Assembly: GCA_036873755.1 (NCBI GenBank)
Contig: JAVTVY010018926.1
Location: 1-64,000, forward strand
Reading direction: 5' to 3'
Source of the DNA: Hanleya hanleyi
Taxonomy: Eukaryota; Mollusca; Polyplacophora; Lepidopleurida; Hanleyidae
Length of the DNA: 64,000 nt
Shown here: one piece after another, positions 35,961-48,446 of the stretch
Layout of the letters: each line of letters begins with the position of its first letter
Numbering within the stretch: the stretch's first letter is position 1
Made by a program: the position numbers and the translations under genes
Notes under the pieces: generated by a model
What the model saw: the letters and a program-made list of their open reading frames with translations, nothing else
Databases searched by the model: none
Told to the model about the DNA's origin: nothing

Positions 35961-36956
35961 GTCTTTTTGTGTGACAAGGCTAGACTTGGACAATGACGGT
36001 CCCGATTTGACGAAGTGACCCAGTTATATTTTATTAGGAATGCTTTGATCGTACAGCTTTCAACCAGACGATAAACTCCAACATTCTTATCATCAATGCT
36101 GTACTTTCACTGGTACCGTTATGTTCGACACCCTTCAAGAGGCACACAATTCCGAAAAGCGGGTCATACAAATAACACGTAACGAGGATTATCGAGAGAC
36201 ACTGAGATTAATCTCCCCTGTCCTATATATCAAAGTCTGCCACCCTGTGTACTTGACCTGGGTGCAGCAAATGGGGTATGTAGAACCCAATTTGTATGAT
36301 GTTTGAAAGTCTTTCCCATCACAAATTGTCTGTATTGTAAATGAACTGCTGTAAGAGATAACTCAACCATTCATAACATTATTTTCGCTATTTTGGGATT
36401 ACACTTTTTTGGTATAGCACAGATCCTAGTGCTGAAAATCGGACGAGTCCCGTGTGAACGACCCCTAGAATAAGGCACTTGATCGCCAGAAATATATGTC
36501 GACGATCTAAACCACTCGGCCAACGGGCTTCCCACAAAATAGGAGGTTGAAGACCGGTAGTCTGGCGACCGTAATGACAAAATGTCAAAAAATGTATCTT
36601 CCAAACATTTACATGGCAGAATAAAATGAATCTCTAGATTTACGTGCACTTTTTTTGATAAAAAAAATGAGGAAGGAGGGAGATATTTCATTTTCGCCCA
36701 GTTCAAATATATCCACCATTCGTGGCAAACCGATGAAGAAGTATAATACAATTTGTAAGAAACCATCAATGTTCTTTGAGTTACTTACCTTCAACAATAC
36801 TATTTCTCTAAAATAAATCAAGGTATAGATGCTTTTGATGTGGTCAACATAAAAGGTCAACGCTAAAGAACTGACGCTGCGGTACCCTGTGAAGCTATAA
36901 AGTTATTTTAGTAAGCATTAAGCTAATTTACTGACGCAAGTCATTATCCGCCGTCA
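35961..36956. other. no gene recognised
   Basis: Only short unrelated frames. Nothing on either strand resembles a Ly6 exon 2 or 3. Confidence 0.4.
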
Positions 36957-37147
36957 TTGGGTCTTGCCGGCAAGAGCTTCTCTCTTGCAGGAAACAAGCC
37001 TGTGTTTATGTATACTATGATTGTCTTTTTGAATTTGGTGCTAAAACTGTTATATGGAATATGGAATAGGTCTTTGGATTATGGACGCGGATATTCTCTA
37101 ATGGACGACGGCTGGATTATGAATGACGGACTAGACGCTTGTAATTG
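36957..37147 (+). repeat. dispersed repeat family A, copy
   Basis: Runs from CTCTCTTGCAGGAAACAAGC through TTTGAATTTGGTGCTAA and TGGATTATGGACGCGGATAT to GGACTAGACGCTTGTAATT. It is close to the copies at 3.3 and 44.9 kb. Confidence 0.85.
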
Positions 37148-37225
37148 TCCAGGCCGGTGGGGATATAGGCCTCCAAAATATTTGAGCCAGGGATCTGAAA
37201 ACTTATGATACTATGCCCTGGGATC

Positions 37226-37700
37226 GAGCTCTACTACAAAATGGTCGCCATGATCATGTGATAGTGACTTCATTTTCAAAATTGGCATTTTTGGGGCGTT
37301 TTTTCGGTCAGAATTTCTTGATAAATTAGTAAATAATAATCTGATGTGAAATAAAATAGCCTTTGCCAACTTTTCCACGCAGAAAAGCAGAAAAGTAAAG
37401 TGACGAAGAACGTAACTTTTTGGGTATCCCACATGGTCGCCATTTTTGGTCGCCATGATCCTCTGCTCGGGAGTGACCCCAATATGATAATCCACAAAAT
37501 CACGGGAATTCAGTTCTCAATGTTCTGTCGTTCCGAAGATAGGATAGGAAGTTGGTAGGCGGCCGTTATGCCCCCCCCCCCCCCGCCATCCCCTTCCCTG
37601 TAGGGTAGCCTGGTAGGGGGTGAGTGAGTGAGTGAGTAGGATTTAACGTCGTTTTCAACAATTTTTCAGCCATATCACGACTAGCCTGGTAGGGTTAACA
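37226..37700 (+). repeat. direct repeat pair, member 1, with poly-C and GAGT tract
   Basis: Shares with 38,190-38,570 the series TTGATAAATTAGTAAATA, GATGTGAAATAAAATAG, GCCATGATCCTCTGCTCGGG, TCACGG and TGTCGTTCC, followed by a poly-C run of about 14-16 and CCTGGTAGGGTTAA. Here a gtgagtgagtgag stretch followed by ATTTAACGTCGTTTTCAACA is inserted at 37,618-37,680. A tract of this type is common in molluscan repeats (from memory). Confidence 0.75.
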
Positions 37701-38189
37701 GTTCAAACGTTTTATGTCATTCATCCATTCTGGCCAATCAGTCGTCCTCACGGCTTTGCTCGTCATTCGAATCTTACAAAAAGCTTTGTCTCAAAAAGGC
37801 TACACACTGATGATTGATGTTGGTAAGATAATCTATTTTGATCCATAGCAATTATTTAGCAATACTATCTTCAGAAATCGACACCTCGTCTGTTTTCATT
37901 GCACAATCATATTAACTTCATTATGTATCAGTTATCATGAGAACAGAGATTTAACTATAACCGATTAAACTATTTCCTGTTTCATGGAAAAACCAGCCTG
38001 TAAAGTTTGATAATTCATGGCTTGTTTGGGTAATCTGCTCAGTTGCAGTAATTTATTGGAGTTCGGTGCGAACTATTACTGACCTAATTACAGTGCTGTG
38101 ATATTAGGTTACGGAAGTAGGATACAGAGATGTCAAATTCGATGAGAAGCGGAAAAAGTAAATGCACCCATTCTCAAACTATGTCCGGT

Positions 38190-38570
38190 ATGACCGGTAT
38201 CACTGTGATTTTCCAAATTTTTCATTTATGCAATTTCTCCACAAAAACTGCATGATAAATTAGTAAATATCAGTGTGATGTGAAATAAAATAGTTTTTGC
38301 CCACTTTTCATCGCGGAAAAGCAGAAAGTTTGAAGAAATATGACAAAAGCATCACTTTTGTGGTACCCCACGTGGCCGCCATCTTGAATTTGCCCATGAT
38401 CCTCTGCTCGGGGGTTATGCAAATAGGCTCAAAATAACCCCAATATAATAAGCTATAAAGTCACGGAGTTCCAGCTCTCCATGTTTTGTCGTTCCGGAGA
38501 TAACGCTGAAAGTTTGGTAGGGGCCATTTCCCCCCCCCCCCCCAGACCTGGTAGGGTTAAATAACTTGCG
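38190..38570 (+). repeat. direct repeat pair, member 2
   Basis: Second copy of the element at 37,226. It includes GATAAATTAGTAAATATCAG, CATGATCCTCTGCTCGGGGG, a C13 run and ACCTGGTAGGGTTAAATAA. The roughly 490 bp between the two members (37,700-38,190) belongs to the tandem-block sequence, since its counterpart lies at 42.38-42.72 kb. Confidence 0.75.
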
Positions 38571-38579
38571 CCGTTATCT

Positions 38580-41500
38580 CGTGTCACAGTAGACCTTGTC
38601 AACAGAATATGGATCTGCAAAATTATCTATAAACTAAAAGGAATCCCTCATAACCTACTTCCAGCTAGGTTCAGCCATAAATGATAATACATGTACTATA
38701 AGATGGAACAAAGCGTTCACTTGACTCTCCAAAAACATAAAATGGTTCATTATGGCTGTACATAGTTATCTCTGGGTTTCTGCTATCGAGCTCTGCTTGG
38801 CAGATGGTTAGTTTTTGTAACCCGAGAACCAACCGACAGAGGGAGCTAAATAACACGACAAACAAATTAGTGTTCTCCACTATTGTCGTTTGCCCAGGGA
38901 AGGTTCAGGGAAGGTTCGAGAAAATACTGTTGGACAAACTATCAGTTCTATCACAACAAATTAGCTTTCGTGAGTACTTCTTATCTCTTGTTCAAAGATC
39001 TGATCGTTCTTGTTTTATCTTCAATATTTCTTACCAGTTATGTGCAACAAATCTCGATAAGTTGGGTTCCGTCATCGGCTATACTCGTTAAACCAAAGAC
39101 AATGGACTGGTTACGCACAGAGTCATACCTGTATTATGTAAAGCACTTTCCCCTATTCCGTTCAACCAAGAAAATCCATAGTTTGATCTTCTAATATATA
39201 TTAGTGATAAAGAGAATTAGCAATGAAAATTAGCAAATTAGCAAGCGAAAAACATGATACAAACTGGGTTTATATGAACTTGAATCTGTATACACCATAT
39301 CTTGACAATCCACATGGGGCTGAACTGAGAAGCCCATGATACATTTGAGTGTGGAGGGGTAGAAATATTTTAGCGATAGTTCAGTTTTGTACCTCAGAAT
39401 GATACCGGTCAATCTATCTGGCCCACGGAAAACTATGTCAAACACGGTAATAAAAAAAATCAACTGTTTTAACTGTTCCCGAGCTGTGTAAACGTTCTCC
39501 TGATCGCTCAGTAATGGTGTATTTCACAATAGAGTGCTTGTGGCACTGGTACACATTACGATACTATCTTTGAGAGCATACATAGTTTAGTACGCTCGTC
39601 CATGAAAAATTCTTTTTGTGTAATTATTGACGATTAATCGACTCCTTTGTCGACTTTTTGTGACCCGAACCGTTACATTTATTGTTCTGTACATGGCCAG
39701 TGTAGGAAATACCGCGTAGTTGCTGTTTAGTGAGAGATCAATACAAAACATGAAGATATTTCTTTTGTGATGCCTGAGATTTTCTCCTGGATGAGTTATA
39801 TACAAACATACCGATATTTCTTTTGTGATATCCGAGATTCCCTCCGTAATGAGCTCTAGCTGAGGATAATGAACTAATATTCCATGAAAGAAAAGAGTCC
39901 TATTTCGTTGAATAGAATATGCGGGCCATTTTGATTTGGTCGATTAAACATGAACGTTTCAACAAGTGCCTAGAGCATTTATTATTTTCGTTGCAATAAT
40001 AAGTAAGTATTGCGAAGGTTTCATTAGATCTGTACCGACCTGCCTGTTTTGGACGTATTGCGGAGGAAAGCTAAGAAAATTTGATGTAAAGCTCTTGGTC
40101 AGGTATAAACGATGACGATAGTTTGTGAATTCATGGAGGGAATCAATTCTACTGACAAAATGTATTTGGGTATTTCTGGAAACCAGACTACCGTTCTCTG
40201 AATGCACAGAGTTTGACAGTTATCTAAGGAAAGTTTCTGAACATAATTATACTGAGCCGTGCCATAAATCGACCACAAGACCAGAGCACTAAGTTAGATG
40301 AAGAGCGACTGCAAACTGATCGATATGGTGGACAAGTCTTTTATTGAGAGTCCAATTGAACGATATTCAAAAGAACAAGCTTGTTAAATACTTCTACAAT
40401 TCTGTATAGCGAACCGTTTCCATGCACCGGCTGCCGAGTCATTTCTGATCTCAACCCTTACCATTTCCCGTGACAGTGAGTTCATTGAGATCCCATCAGC
40501 CCTCGATAGACTGTGGGTGTTATTTGAAAGCGCGAAGGGCGTTCCTCTCAGTCATGTCAGTGAGGTTCGCTTTCGTTTATAGGCTCCAAACGAGAGATAC
40601 TCATTCTGACCGACTTCACGTTGATTATCATGGTGCGGTAACCCTGCGTTGATTTAGTGGCATTTTCCTTATTATTTGCAAAATCAGCGGACGTGTATTG
40701 TCGGTATAGCCGCATTGCAAGGATTTAGATTGGATTTAGAGCTATCTTACGAGTGTACCTCTGAATGGGTTATATAATAGCGTCGGGAACATTATCTTGA
40801 AACCGCTTGAACGGTTTGTCGCTGACATAGTATTGTACTTGTATATATGTGTCAACGATAGGATAGACCTTATTGGCATTTGACTATAATATTGAGCCAC
40901 AGAGAACTACTCATGCAGTTCGTAAATCTCGACGTCATTATAAAGTTGATGTTATCGTGAAAACATATAATCAATCAATTACGGACAATTCTTCGTCAGG
41001 ACGTGCTGAAATCTCCTTTAGCAGATTCAGATTATCGAAGTGTACATTAGCAGATTAAATACACGAATGTAGTCTCGGTGACATTGATGAGGTTGTATCA
41101 ATGGCCAGATTATTGATATCAGAGTTCGCTAGAACTCAGTGTTGTCATATTTCGTGTTTTAGCATTTGTCTGGTGACCAGAGGTTGTTGGAAATCGGCCA
41201 TGTTTGTCCTCGGAAATTTTTTATACGTGAAATGATGTGATGGATTCGTATGCCCACCGGTTCAAAATGTCATCGTCGCATATGGTTTCTTCCTTTGTAG
41301 AGAACTAGTCGGTGTCAAAATTGTACCACTAATCACACCACCTACCATCCTGGATATCAAGACATCACCATGGAAACGGATATATTACAAATACCCCTGA
41401 TGATGATCGTACTGATTTTGTAAGATACAGGTAAGTCCAATAATTTCATTTCCTAGGGTAGTATAACACACATTATTCGCCCCAACAAGCAAATATATGA

Positions 41501-42110
41501 ATGTCCGATGCGGTCGTCAGTTACCCTGAATCATTCGTATTGTTTCACCCTCCTGGCGTTATAAATTACATAACTCGGTCGTTTCTCCTCAGCTTGTAAC
41601 GAAAGTTCATTAGTTGATATTCATAGATGTCGTTGGACAACGTGTAAATTGCTAAAGGGATACCTCCGCTACCTTCGAGCGTAACTATCAGGTATCCATC
41701 GAGATACCTTTTCATCATTTGTGAAAGTTTCTTGGCGCATTTCCCTCGGTTCACTGTGCCAAAATAACATATTTTTGTGTGCGTGTGTTGACTTAAACAA
41801 TACATTTCGACCATACGAAGTCAAGAAATGAAATTATCTGCGTCAGTTATTAATCATGAGGAATTCGTGAGATTTCCACGAACATCAATAGTGTGCACAT
41901 CAATTCACATGAGCGGGAAAATAAGTTAACGGTCTATTTTATGCGCAGCTCATTTTGAAATAGAGGTTATATTAAGATAAAGATCATATTATATAATATA
42001 TCTGTTCTCTTGATTGACGGATCTGATGAGATAAGACACAAATTTGTATAACGAGTGATATCTGATGCAGATGGAACCTTTCTTCATCTGGACATGGGCA
42101 TCGTCTGGTT
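38580..42110 (+). repeat. Ly6 first-exon tandem block B
   Basis: Aligns to block C with an offset of about 6.8-7.0 kb over most of its length. Examples are AAATTATCTATAAACTAAAAG, GACAAACTATCAGTTC with CGTGAGTACTTCTTA, TGGGTTTATATGAACTTGAA with TGTATACACCATATC, and the exon 1 region. The part from about 40,255 also aligns to block A. B and C are more similar to each other than either is to A. Confidence 0.8.
41370..41430 (+). pseudogene. Ly6 exon 1 copy B, with stop
   Basis: A 61-bp first exon with a gtaagt donor. The frame reads METDILQIPLMMIVLIL then TAA at codon 18, just before the donor, so the signal peptide would not join exon 2. The intact copy has TTG GCA at this place. The lesion is independent of that in copy A. 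Confidence 0.8.
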
Positions 42111-44914
42111 TCTTCGGACGATTACTTTGCATAATAAATTTAAACTCTCGCGCATTTGAAATTCTACCTGGTATTATTCGAAAACGCTGAATAGCATGAT
42201 ATGAATGGAACGGACATTCATTGATTGATGGACTTTGGATATAAAACATTTCAGCTATTCTTGTGACGGGCGGGCATGAGTTGTACGTTGACATAAAACC
42301 AAGCAGTTGTCTGTTCCTGGAACGCCTTATCTACGCTCAATCTTGTTTAGGTTCAATTACCTGTACAGAGCGCGTAGTCCAGTCATCAGTTCCAGCCAAT
42401 CAACCGTGCACGCAGATTTATGTGTAGCGTGAAGTCATTCGAATCTTATAAATGCCTACTCATATCGTCTCATTTTAATGGTGATTTGTTTTTTTATGGC
42501 TGAAATTAATTCCGCTTTATGGTAAAACAACCCCCATAGCATGGCGTGCCACGGTAAATGTGCTCAATTACAGTAGCTTATTTGAGATTGGAGGGGATAG
42601 TCAATGAAGCAAAGACAAGGTTATGATATTAGGTTACGGAAGCAGGATACAGAACTGTCATAGTTGGTGTGCAGTCTAGGAGCGACGCAGAGTAGATGCA
42701 CCCATTCTCAAACTATCTACGTCAGTGTCGAAACCTCTAACGCCCTGTAAAAGAGAAGTTCAATCTCATTCATTCTCAAGTTTAGATACTGAGTTACTCA
42801 TCAATTGTACAAAGCTTCGCCACGTTTTGTGGCTGACGAATTTGCTCCAACAAAACATGTCTCTACTCGATAATCATTACGAAAGTTTGATAGCTCGATC
42901 CTTCTTCTCAACACCTGATCGGTTCTCCGCGGAATTGTTTGACGGGGAATGTAGCTTCGTCACAGGGTTGCTTCGTCACAGGTTGGAAGATGTTTTATCT
43001 GGTTCATCTCTCGCCCTTCAAGTCAGTCATAGATGGGTAGACACATCATCTATTTGATAACCTAATATGGTTAGTTCTCTACACGGTAGAACCTATACGT
43101 CTGTGTATTTCTGAATCCATCAGTAGGATTCTGATTCGAGGTGTGTAATTTCAAAGCTCTGTGTGATACAAAAGGATACCTCACAAGCAGAATATATTAT
43201 GAGATGACACCGTGAGTATGTGTTGATTTTAGGTCTATGCAACAGCATCAGCACTTTTGAAAATTATCCTTGTTCCACGCCATTGTTGAGGTATACATTC
43301 CATTCTCCTGCATATACCATCTTATAGACTATGACGTCACAGATTGAACATTTGTATCCTTACGAGCGTCAGATCCGACATTCAGTAGCTAACCATCATT
43401 TTCGTAGTTTCTACGCGTTCATGATCATGCCGATCGTGCATTACAGGACGTTCATACGGGCCCTAGCCCGGGATAAGTGGATTTAGCCACAATATACGAA
43501 AGCGTAGCTCCAAATTGTCTTTCAGCAGTAACCCTATTCTGAAAACGGTCGATTAGGTTAGCCGAAATTCTTTGAGAACCATATGTACAAATTGATTAGT
43601 ATTTATGCCATCAATCAGTCAGATTGATTCTTTTCTTGGTAACGGGCCAGTATTTCGTAGAAATTTAAAGGAAATGCTAAATCTATATTGTGAGGTAATG
43701 TTACATTATTAGAATCAGCTGGCAGATCTCCACCGTGCAGACGCCCCAACACTTTGTATACTGCATCAGATATCACTTGGAATACTAAGAAGTATCACCT
43801 CGATGATTGGGTTAACACACCTAGCACATGCCTGGCGACGCTGTCTAAACTCACTGTTAACGACCTAATTGCATACGATATTTATTAAGTTAATTAAAAA
43901 GAAAGAAAAAATGTCGTCTCGAAAGAATATATGCTAATGAGGGTAAAGGACCAAGCATTCGTCACATACCTTGTACGTTAAGACTAACATCACCTTTCCG
44001 TAGTAGGCTGGGGCTTTGTACATAGAGGAATTGTTTGAATATCGTAACACTTACGTCAAAAATAACACTGCATTCATTTTTTATGATGTATCAAGATTTT
44101 ACAAATTTACGAATGAATGATGTATTACCATTGAGTATTGTAGATGCATTATGTGGCGAATACATAAAAAATAAGGCATCAGTTAACCCATTGACCAAGA
44201 AAGCAGGAAAACTTCACGCAGAAATGTTGATGCCGCTCGCGTCCTTCTGGTGTTTCACACTGGCTAGAACGAATGCATATGAAAGTACACTGTCGTATAC
44301 TGGACGAGCTGTAGAAAGCTCATAATTGATCTAGAGCGATGACCCGGTTTAACTCCCTCTGTACCGGAATATTTAACAGTTGCAAGCTGGTATCAACACT
44401 GTTATAAATATGAAAGGAGCGAATATATACTTATCATCACCTACGTAGTTTCAAAGATGATACTCCAAGCTTTCGAACAAGATATAATATGCTGAAAGTA
44501 TTCGTCTAGAAATTCCAAATTTTTGTTTGCCAATGACAGGCAATCATTGAACTATATTTCTATCGGTATAATTGTACCGATACGGTACAGAGAGGGTTAA
44601 GGAGTCATGATATATTAGGTATGTTACCATCCTTCATATCCCACTAACCGTTCCAACTACGAGGAATTCGGTAACCTTGACAGTATTTCTACATGATGGG
44701 ACTTGGCCAACCCAAATTCTATTAATGTACAACTGACGGGCATCATCACAAATAGGTCAAATTAGTCTCATTTCTTCGAGATTGTTTTTCACGGAATATC
44801 CAACTAACCAAACATTCGGCTGTATTCATCGATCTTAAATATTGTGATCGCCTATATACTTGTATATATCCTAGACTCACATTTTTCATGTTTACAAAGG
44901 GTTAGTATGACAAC
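42111..44914. other. no gene recognised; block remnants
   Basis: 42.38-42.72 kb aligns to 37.72-38.17 kb (ATATTAGGTTACGGAAG, TGCACCCATTCTCAAACTAT). 43,440-43,520 holds a piece related to the extended family A element (CATACGGGCCCTAGCCCGGG). Open frames at 42,725 and 44,035 match no family I recognise. Confidence 0.4.
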
Positions 44915-45069
44915 GTTTTAGCCTATGTTGATGTATACTATGATTGTCTTTTTGAATTTGGTGCTAATACTGTTATGCGGAAAATGGAATAGGTCTTTGG
45001 ATTATGGACGCGGATATTCTCTAATGGACGACGGCTGAATTATGAATGACGGACTAGACGCTTGTAATT
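44915..45069 (+). repeat. dispersed repeat family A, copy
   Basis: GCCTATGTTGATGTATACTA through TTTTGAATTTGGTGCTAATA to GGACTAGACGCTTGTAATTA. 5'-truncated relative to the copies at 3.3 and 48.95 kb. Confidence 0.85.
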
Positions 45070-47266
45070 ACAGCGTTGGAATATCCGAGGTTTTGACTGC
45101 AACAAACTGTTCCCAAACTGCAGAGGAACATGCATATTAACAAATGAACAGGTCTTCTCGGTTACGTGTTATCTTTTACGAAGACAAGTTTGATGTGCAT
45201 TCGCAAACGAGTTTTGAGAAAGACTACGATGTTTCAGGTGTTTTGTGGCACTCATTACATAGTCTGTAGTCACGGAACTCATACACTATACCATATTGCA
45301 CTTGTGCCTCACAACAGAACATGGCGTCATGTGTGCCAGTTTTAATTAACTCCACCATGGCCGAGTAGACCGCGAAAACAATTAAAGCAAAATTATCTAT
45401 AAACCACCAGCAAAGGACTTCTTAAGAACCTATTTCCAGCAGAGCTCGGCCATAACGACTATAACTACCTAGAATCAACGGAGCGTTCAAAGATACTGGA
45501 CTCATAATACATAAGAAAGTTCATCTTCGCTGTACCTGGTTATCTATGAGTTTTTGCTATCGTGCTTGGCAGATGGTTAGCTTTTGTAACCCGAGAAGCA
45601 TCCGATAGATGGGAGCTAAAATAACACGACAAACCAATCAATGTTCACAACTACTGTTGTCTGCCCAGCAAGAAACGGTGTGTGGTTTTCCCAAGCGGAC
45701 TGAATCAGTGTGAATACCAAGAAGTTTTACCTGAGTTGCAATGGTTGAAAGTGTTATTTAGTTTACTGAGGTTAGACGAGCAATTAGCAAAGGACGGTTC
45801 AATACTGACAGGGAGGATCAGGAAAAATCTTGCTGGACAAAATATCAGTTCGCTCACGACAACAAATTATCAGTCGTGAGTACTTCTTACTTCTTTTTCT
45901 CAGATCTAGTAGCTTTTGTTTTAACTTCAAATATTTTTTCGCCAGTTATGTGCCAAATGCTACACTCTCGATAAGTTTGATTCCATTAGCTGTCAGGCTC
46001 GTAAAACCAAAGACAATGGTTCCATATATAACAGACTTGGTTCCACGCAGAGCCATACCGACACTACGTAGAATGTGTGTCCCCATTTCGTCCAACCAAA
46101 TAAAAATAGTAGTTTGAACTTGTATCATTTATTAGTGATGAAGAAGATTAGTAATAATAACTGCAAATTAGCAAGTAAAAACCATAATCCAAATTGGGTT
46201 TATATGAACTGAAATCTGTATACACCATATCATGGCATGCCATATTCTGCAGAAATGATCAGTCCACCATGTATTTCGGTGGGGAAAGGAGCTTACAAAT
46301 ACGTTCACGATAGTTCAATTTTGTACTTACGAATGGTACCGACAACCTATCTGGCTCAAGGACAACTCTATCAAGCATGATAATAAATGTTTTCCTAACA
46401 TGTTTCAACAGTTTCCGATATACATAAACGTCCTCCTGGTTTCCCAGTAATGATGTATCTCACAACAGAGTGCTTAATCTTGTGGTACCTTTGTTTGGTT
46501 GATGACTAAATGATAATAATAGATCACATACTGGTAACCACAATGACACTAGCTGTGAGACCATGTACAGACCATTACAATCGTCCATGAACAATTCTGA
46601 GTTGTCGACATCTTGTGACACGAATCGTTACATTTATTACTCTGTATATGCTCAGTGAAAGAAATACCGTCTGAATGTTTAATATGGTTGATCAAAACAC
46701 AATATATAGATAGTCATATTGTGATATATGAAACTAGCTTCATTTGAGTACAAAGAACTAATATTTCCTGAAACTAAAGGATCGTATTTCGCTGTATAGG
46801 ATATGCAGACTGTTTTGATATGGCTACTGGAACATGATCGATTCGGCAATTGCGTAGAGAGCATTTATTGTTTTTGTTATAACAAGAATTTACCATTATG
46901 GCGGCCTTATCATACTGGTACCGTATTGGCTGTAACAGTTTTGATTTATTGTGAATTCACGGAGGGGTGAACGGCACATACCTGCAGTTATCAGATCCAA
47001 GAAATATGTATTTTGAAATTACTGGAGACCAGACTATCCTTCTCTGGCTACACAGAGTTTATTGTCCGTCATTTAATGAAAGATTCTGAAATACTCCGTT
47101 TTAAAAATAATTATATTGAGCCGTGTCATAAATCAACCAATAGATCAGAGCACTAAATTCAGATAAATCGCGACTGCAAATTTATTCATATACCGGCCAA
47201 AGTCTTTTGTTAAGAATCAAATTGAACGGCACTGAACCGAAAAAGCTTATTAAGTACTTCTGTAAT

Positions 47267-47487
47267 AGAGAAGAAAAGCAACTCCGAGTAGGGATGACAA
47301 TTTCATTCTGTATATTTCGCTATTAGTTATAGCATCTTCAGCAGTGAACAAGTTACAAACAGCTCTATACGTACAGTATATATACAAGGTATAATGTGAT
47401 CTTAGCCAATACACATATATGAATGGGTAAGCCAGTAATGTCAGTCAGATTGGACAGATATTAAAATGTCATTTTCAGAAAATTGTT
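47267..47487 (-). mobile_element. SINE-like insertion with 13-bp target duplication
   Basis: A 221-bp segment present only in block C, flanked by perfect GTACTTCTGTAAT copies at 47,254-47,266 and 47,488-47,500. Blocks A and B have a single, slightly diverged copy of this site (CACTTCTGTAATTCTG in A). The left edge has AGAGAAGAAAAGCAACTCCG, which read on the minus strand gives a CTTTTCTTCTCT-like 3' end. Long exact direct repeats point to target-primed reverse transcription. The family is unknown and no tRNA-like boxes were identified. Confidence 0.75.
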
Positions 47488-48385
47488 GTACTTCTGTAAT
47501 TCTCTATAACAAAAAGTCTATTTGGACCCAATCAATTCTCGATAGACTGTGGATTTTATCTGAAAGCTTGAAGGGCATTCGTCTAGGTCAGGTTCGTTTT
47601 GGTTTATCGACTGGTATTACATTCTGAACTAATCGGATTTACCGACAATATATACGCTGACTGGTTGGTATGCCTATCACAGAAATGATTGAATTTACGT
47701 TGATCATTCTGATGCGGTAACTCTACGTTCAGTTATTGACATTTTCATTATTAATTTGGACATTCGGTGGATGTGTTGTTAGTATCGTGGTGTGCATGGA
47801 TTTACATCAGACTTGGTAATGTGCCTCTGGAGGAATTATAATAGCATGATGAAAATTTATTATCAAGCCGCTTCAAGAGTTTGTCGCTGACATAACGTTG
47901 TACATATATTAGTATAATACAGAGATAGGATATGCCGTACAGGCATTTCACCTATAATATTGCGCGGCGGAGAACCACTTATTCTGTAAATATCGACGTG
48001 AAGTGGCTGTCGACGTGAACTCATATAATTAAGTCATTATGGACAATTCTTCGTAAGGACTGATATCTCTCTATTAGCAGGTGAAGATTATCAGAGTACA
48101 CATTAGTAGATTAGCTAGATCTCCGTTTCGTCATATTTCGTATTTTAGTTTTTGTATGGTAACCAGTAGTTGTTGAAAATCGGCCATGCTTCTCCTTTAC
48201 ACGTGAAATGTTGTGATGGCTTCACATAAACAAAGGTGAAAGATTCATCGTCGCGTATTCTCTGTTTTGCAGTGAACTGATCGGTGCCACAATAGTACCA
48301 TTACCTATGACGTCTTTGTCTGGCCCTTGTCTTTGGTGAGGATCACGATTATCACAGCTAACATTCGACATATCTAGAAATCGCC

Positions 48386-48446
48386 ATGGAAACGGACATA
48401 TTACAAATACTCCTGATGATGATGTTAATGACTTTGGCAGATGTAG
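48386..48446 (+). CDS. Ly6 gene exon 1 (signal peptide), intact copy C
   Basis: ATG GAA ACG opens METDILQILLMMMLMTLADV plus one base, ending at gtaagt. This is the only one of three paralogous first exons in the window without a nonsense codon. The start is set by the ATG conserved in all three copies. No clear TATA box was recognised upstream. Confidence 0.8.

Noticed and set aside
38804..39091. Frames at 38.8-39.1 and 45.7-46.1 kb as paralogous exons ending at CGTGAGTAC
   Set aside because: The two blocks align as DNA and share a donor-like site, but reading frames are not conserved between them, so coding is unsupported.
42725..43057. 110-codon frame as a gene
   Set aside because: No recognisable motif, no splice context, and no counterpart in the related tandem blocks.
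44035..44325. 96-codon frame as a gene
   Set aside because: Unrecognised and without supporting context; likely chance in AT-rich DNA.
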